Source of the DNA: an uncultured Chitinophagaceae bacterium
Lineage (GTDB): Bacteria > Bacteroidota > Bacteroidia > Chitinophagales > Chitinophagaceae
Length of the DNA stretch: 15,093 nt
Direction of reading: 5' to 3'
Assembly: GCA_937900675.1 (NCBI GenBank)
Contig: CALCEA010000003.1
Coordinates: 1-15,093, forward strand
How positions within the stretch are numbered: the stretch's first letter is position 1; every line of letters begins with the position of its first letter. Of this stretch, positions 13,261 through 15,093 are shown one piece after another. The notes beneath the pieces were generated by a model. That model worked only from the letters and a program-made list of their open reading frames with translations. It was not told where the DNA came from and did no database searches. Made by a program: the position numbers and the translations under genes.

Positions 13261-13713
13261 CTAAGCAGTCAATAAATTTTTAGCTGCAGCAGAAATCACA
13301 TTACCTGCGGCTTTACCAGCTAATTGTTTAGAAGCCACTCCCATTACTTTTCCTAAGTCTTGAGGACCAGCAGCACCCACTTGTGCAATAATCTCTTTCA
13401 CAGCAGCTATTACTTCTTCCTCACTCATTTGAGCAGGTAAGAATTTTTCAATCACTGCAATTTCTTCCATTTCTTTAGCAGCCAAATCAGCTCTGTTTTG
13501 TTGCTCATAAATAGTCAAAGAATCTTTACGAGACTTTACTAATTTTTGCAACAACTTTAATTCAGTGTCTTCATTGATAGCACCATTGGCACCAGGATCT
13601 GTTTTTGCTTTTATAATTTCTGCTTTGATGGCTCTTAAACCTCTCAAAGTAGCTTCATCCTTGCTTTTCATAGCGTCTTTCATCAAAGACATTACTTTTT
13701 CTTCTAAACTCAT
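13261..13713 (-). CDS. GatB/YqeY-domain protein
   Basis: The 150-residue protein is all helical and charged, matching the YqeY family in length. The opening M-S-L-E-E-K-V-M-x-x-x-K-D-A-M-K-S-K-D, followed by L-R-G-L-R-A-I-K-A-E-I, and the C-terminal part D-L-G-K-V-M-G-V-A-S-K-Q-L-A-G-K-A, are the conserved family blocks. It resembles the tRNA-binding tail of GatB, a subunit of the Asp/Glu-tRNA amidotransferase, but stands alone; a role in tRNA-dependent amidation is only an inference from that similarity. It lies 8 bp after gldC and 1 bp before cvpA. No gatA or full gatB occurs in the window. Confidence 0.9.
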   Translation of the reverse strand: MSLEEKVMSLMKDAMKSKDEATLRGLRAIKAEIIKAKTDPGANGAINEDTELKLLQKLVKSRKDSLTIYEQQNRADLAAKEMEEIAVIEKFLPAQMSEEEVIAAVKEIIAQVGAAGPQDLGKVMGVASKQLAGKAAGNVISAAAKNLLTA

Positions 13714-13721
13714 AGCTATAA

Positions 13722-14072
13722 TTATTTAGTATTATTCATTTTTAATTGACTCTCTTTAAACTTCGTCAAAAATGTTTTAGCAAAGTTTTTAAATTCATCA
13801 GACAATGCTTTGTCTTGAGTGGCTCTCATATAAGTATCGCCCATGCCCATTAAATTTTGGTAAAAGAAATCAGCCATCTCGTCTACCATCATTTCTTTGG
13901 TCCATAAATCAATGCGTAAAGCAGTTTTATCTGTAGGATCCCAGAAAGTTAACATCATGGCTCTTGCAGCTTGTGCTTCTTCGGCAGAACTATCAGATGC
14001 AGACCATTGAATTTGTTGAGGAATTTTTTGTTCGTCCAAGCTAATTTGGACATTAATATTAGATTGATGCAT
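13722..14072 (-). CDS. gldC: Gliding-motility-associated protein GldC
   Basis: The product is 116 residues from the ATG at 14070-14072. A longer in-frame reading up to 14141 exists, but its first 23 residues overlap the upstream gene and look nothing like a domain, while the chosen start gives the usual GldC opening (N-I-N-V-Q-I-S-L-D-E-Q-K-I-P-Q-Q-I-Q-W-S-A). The central R-I-D-L-W-T-K-E-M-M-V-D-E-M and F-Y-Q-N-L-M-G-M-G-D-T-Y-x-R-A-T are close to GldC of Flavobacterium as I recall it. GldC is a small cytosolic protein found across Bacteroidota, including non-gliders; its exact function is unknown, so it does not prove motility. It lies 8 bp from each neighbouring gene. Confidence 0.85.
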   Translation of the reverse strand: MHQSNINVQISLDEQKIPQQIQWSASDSSAEEAQAARAMMLTFWDPTDKTALRIDLWTKEMMVDEMADFFYQNLMGMGDTYMRATQDKALSDEFKNFAKTFLTKFKESQLKMNNTK

Positions 14073-14080
14073 AGTTAAAT

Positions 14081-15046
14081 TTATGGGGCAAAAATACCAT
14101 TTTTTATGGTATGCACCTCGGCCACCATTTGGTTCAACCAAGCATGACCATAGTTAGACCTGGTTTGCTTATATACCTCGTCTTTATAGTATAATTTGAA
14201 ATGATTGGACAAGCCCTGTAATTCAGTAAAATCAAAGCATTCCCCGGATTGAGTATAAGCAATGGGCCAATTGGTTTGGCTATTGAGTAAGATAGGCAAG
14301 CCCATCCCTGCAGACCATTGCATCATTCGGGTATAATAAGGAAGATATTTGCTCCAAACACTAATATAGGCGGCAGCGAAATCTATTATTTCAAGTTGAT
14401 CAATGGTTTTAAAAAATACAGCATTTCTGTATTTGTATCCTTTGACTAATTGTTCAGCTTTCTCCAATTCTTTTGTATTGGAACAAACAAATAAAATAGC
14501 CATACTGGTTTGCTGCCATTTCTTAAAAATAGAAAACTCTTTTAGGATACCTACTATTTCTGAAGTAGAAGCAAAAACCATGAAATAAGCGTCCCCATTG
14601 GCATTGCGAGACTTTGCCAAGGCCAAATCCGACCATTCATAAGAAGGTAGATGAGGTGCAGGTAAATCTATAAAACGATACATAGCTTTAGACTGCCTCA
14701 CTATTTTTTTATGTGCTGATTGAGCCAAGATATTAGCCATCCATCCATCCGCTAAATGCTTAGGAGTGGTAAGATCAATAAAGTATTGTGTGAAAGATTC
14801 AGATCCTTTTAACAAAATACCAAAGTGTACAATACAAGCATTTTCTGAATTCAATAAAAGCGTTTCAGCTTCTTGTGTTCCCATCAAAGTGGCGCCAGGA
14901 GGCAAATTCACGCGAAAGCCATCAGCTACCACCACAATATCTGTAATAGATGCATGAAAACCAGAAGCAATAATATCAGCCACTGTTTGATCCACTAATA
15001 TTGCAGGAATATTCCAGGTAGCTTTAGAAACAATAAAAATGCGCAT
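14081..15046 (-). CDS. Putative glycosyltransferase, GT-B-like, weakly conserved
   Basis: The 321-residue product has no signal peptide and no membrane helix. I do not recognise a precise family. The C-terminal half looks like the donor-binding half of GT-B/GT4 enzymes: a start strand Y-F-M-V-F-A-S-T-S-E, a strand A-I-L-F-V-C-S-N, then Y-R-N-A-V-F-F-K-T, a helix and V-W-S-K-Y-L-P-Y, then A-G-M-G-L-P-I-L-L-N-S matching the 'AMACG-x-PVI' block. The usual E-x-x-x-x-x-x-x-E acid motif is not clear. The ATG at 15044-15046 (M-R-I-F-I-V) is preferred to a TTG two codons upstream, which falls inside a promoter-like motif. It begins the minus-strand run leading into gldC (8 bp). Confidence 0.5.
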   Translation of the reverse strand: MRIFIVSKATWNIPAILVDQTVADIIASGFHASITDIVVVADGFRVNLPPGATLMGTQEAETLLLNSENACIVHFGILLKGSESFTQYFIDLTTPKHLADGWMANILAQSAHKKIVRQSKAMYRFIDLPAPHLPSYEWSDLALAKSRNANGDAYFMVFASTSEIVGILKEFSIFKKWQQTSMAILFVCSNTKELEKAEQLVKGYKYRNAVFFKTIDQLEIIDFAAAYISVWSKYLPYYTRMMQWSAGMGLPILLNSQTNWPIAYTQSGECFDFTELQGLSNHFKLYYKDEVYKQTRSNYGHAWLNQMVAEVHTIKNGIFAP

Positions 15047-15049
15047 AGG

Positions 15050-15057
15050 CAAAATTA
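15050..15057 (-). promoter_or_regulatory. Possible -7 promoter element at the head of the minus-strand run
   Basis: On the minus strand TAATTTTG fits the Bacteroidota -7 consensus TAnnTTTG and ends 3 bases before the ATG at 15046. Transcription from it would start at or next to the start codon, giving a leaderless message. No TTG box at the right spacing (about 19-21 bases) is seen upstream; TTG triplets occur at 12 and 24 bases instead. The short distance to the window edge limits the judgement. Confidence 0.3.
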
Positions 15058-15093
15058 CGCTATACTTAACAATTTATCCACCAATCTCTTAGA

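Noticed and set aside
14073..14141. N-terminal extension of gldC by 23 codons
   Set aside because: It overlaps the end of the upstream gene and reads as non-domain sequence; the ATG at 14072 gives the expected GldC start.
15047..15052. TTG start two codons upstream of the glycosyltransferase-like ATG
   Set aside because: The TTG is part of a TAATTTTG promoter-like motif, and the ATG directly precedes the hydrophobic first strand (R-I-F-I-V).
1..15093. Mobile element, defence system, toxin-antitoxin pair or CRISPR array
   Set aside because: No transposase, integrase, nuclease, repeat-spacer pattern or paired small genes were seen; nearly all coding space belongs to recognisable core genes.

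Overview
The window looks like an ordinary stretch of core chromosome from an AT-rich member of the Bacteroidota, most likely the order Chitinophagales (Chitinophagaceae-like). The grounds are a GldC-type gliding protein, a DUF1080 C-terminus, a DUF6089-type outer membrane protein, the gene run nadK - DUF6089 - uppS - bamA - skp - skp - murI, starts without clear Shine-Dalgarno sequences, and several TAnnTTTG motifs of the Bacteroidota -7 promoter type. The taxonomic call is an inference from gene content.

Layout. The left end (1-1519) is read on the plus strand: the tail of a DUF1080 protein, the tRNA adenosine deaminase tadA, a 338-bp gene-free gap holding a long nested inverted repeat, then a Mn-type superoxide dismutase. 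From 1521 to the right end every gene is on the minus strand. In order of transcription these are a GT-B-like glycosyltransferase candidate, gldC, a GatB/YqeY protein, cvpA, an alpha/beta hydrolase, a CBS-domain protein, a one-POTRA Omp85 protein, nadK, a DUF6089 protein, uppS, bamA, two skp/ompH genes, a strong terminator, murI, rpmH, a second strong terminator, rnpA and yidD.

How the genes fit together. The minus-strand run is mainly an envelope-building block. UppS makes the lipid carrier for peptidoglycan and surface sugars, and MurI supplies D-glutamate for peptidoglycan. BamA folds outer membrane proteins, and the two Skp proteins are periplasmic chaperones that hold its clients. The second Omp85 protein and the DUF6089 protein are themselves predicted outer membrane barrels. 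Short gaps (1-33 bp in most cases, one 8-bp overlap) suggest long cotranscribed units. The last part, rpmH-rnpA-yidD, is the widely conserved ribosomal protein L34 / RNase P protein / YidD cluster, here split by a terminator between rpmH and rnpA.

I found no phage, insertion sequence, CRISPR array, tRNA, rRNA, toxin-antitoxin pair or defence genes, and no convincing new multi-gene system. The features that best repay a second look are non-coding: the palindromic element at 675-856, the rpmH leader hairpin, and the terminator plus TTG start in front of rnpA.
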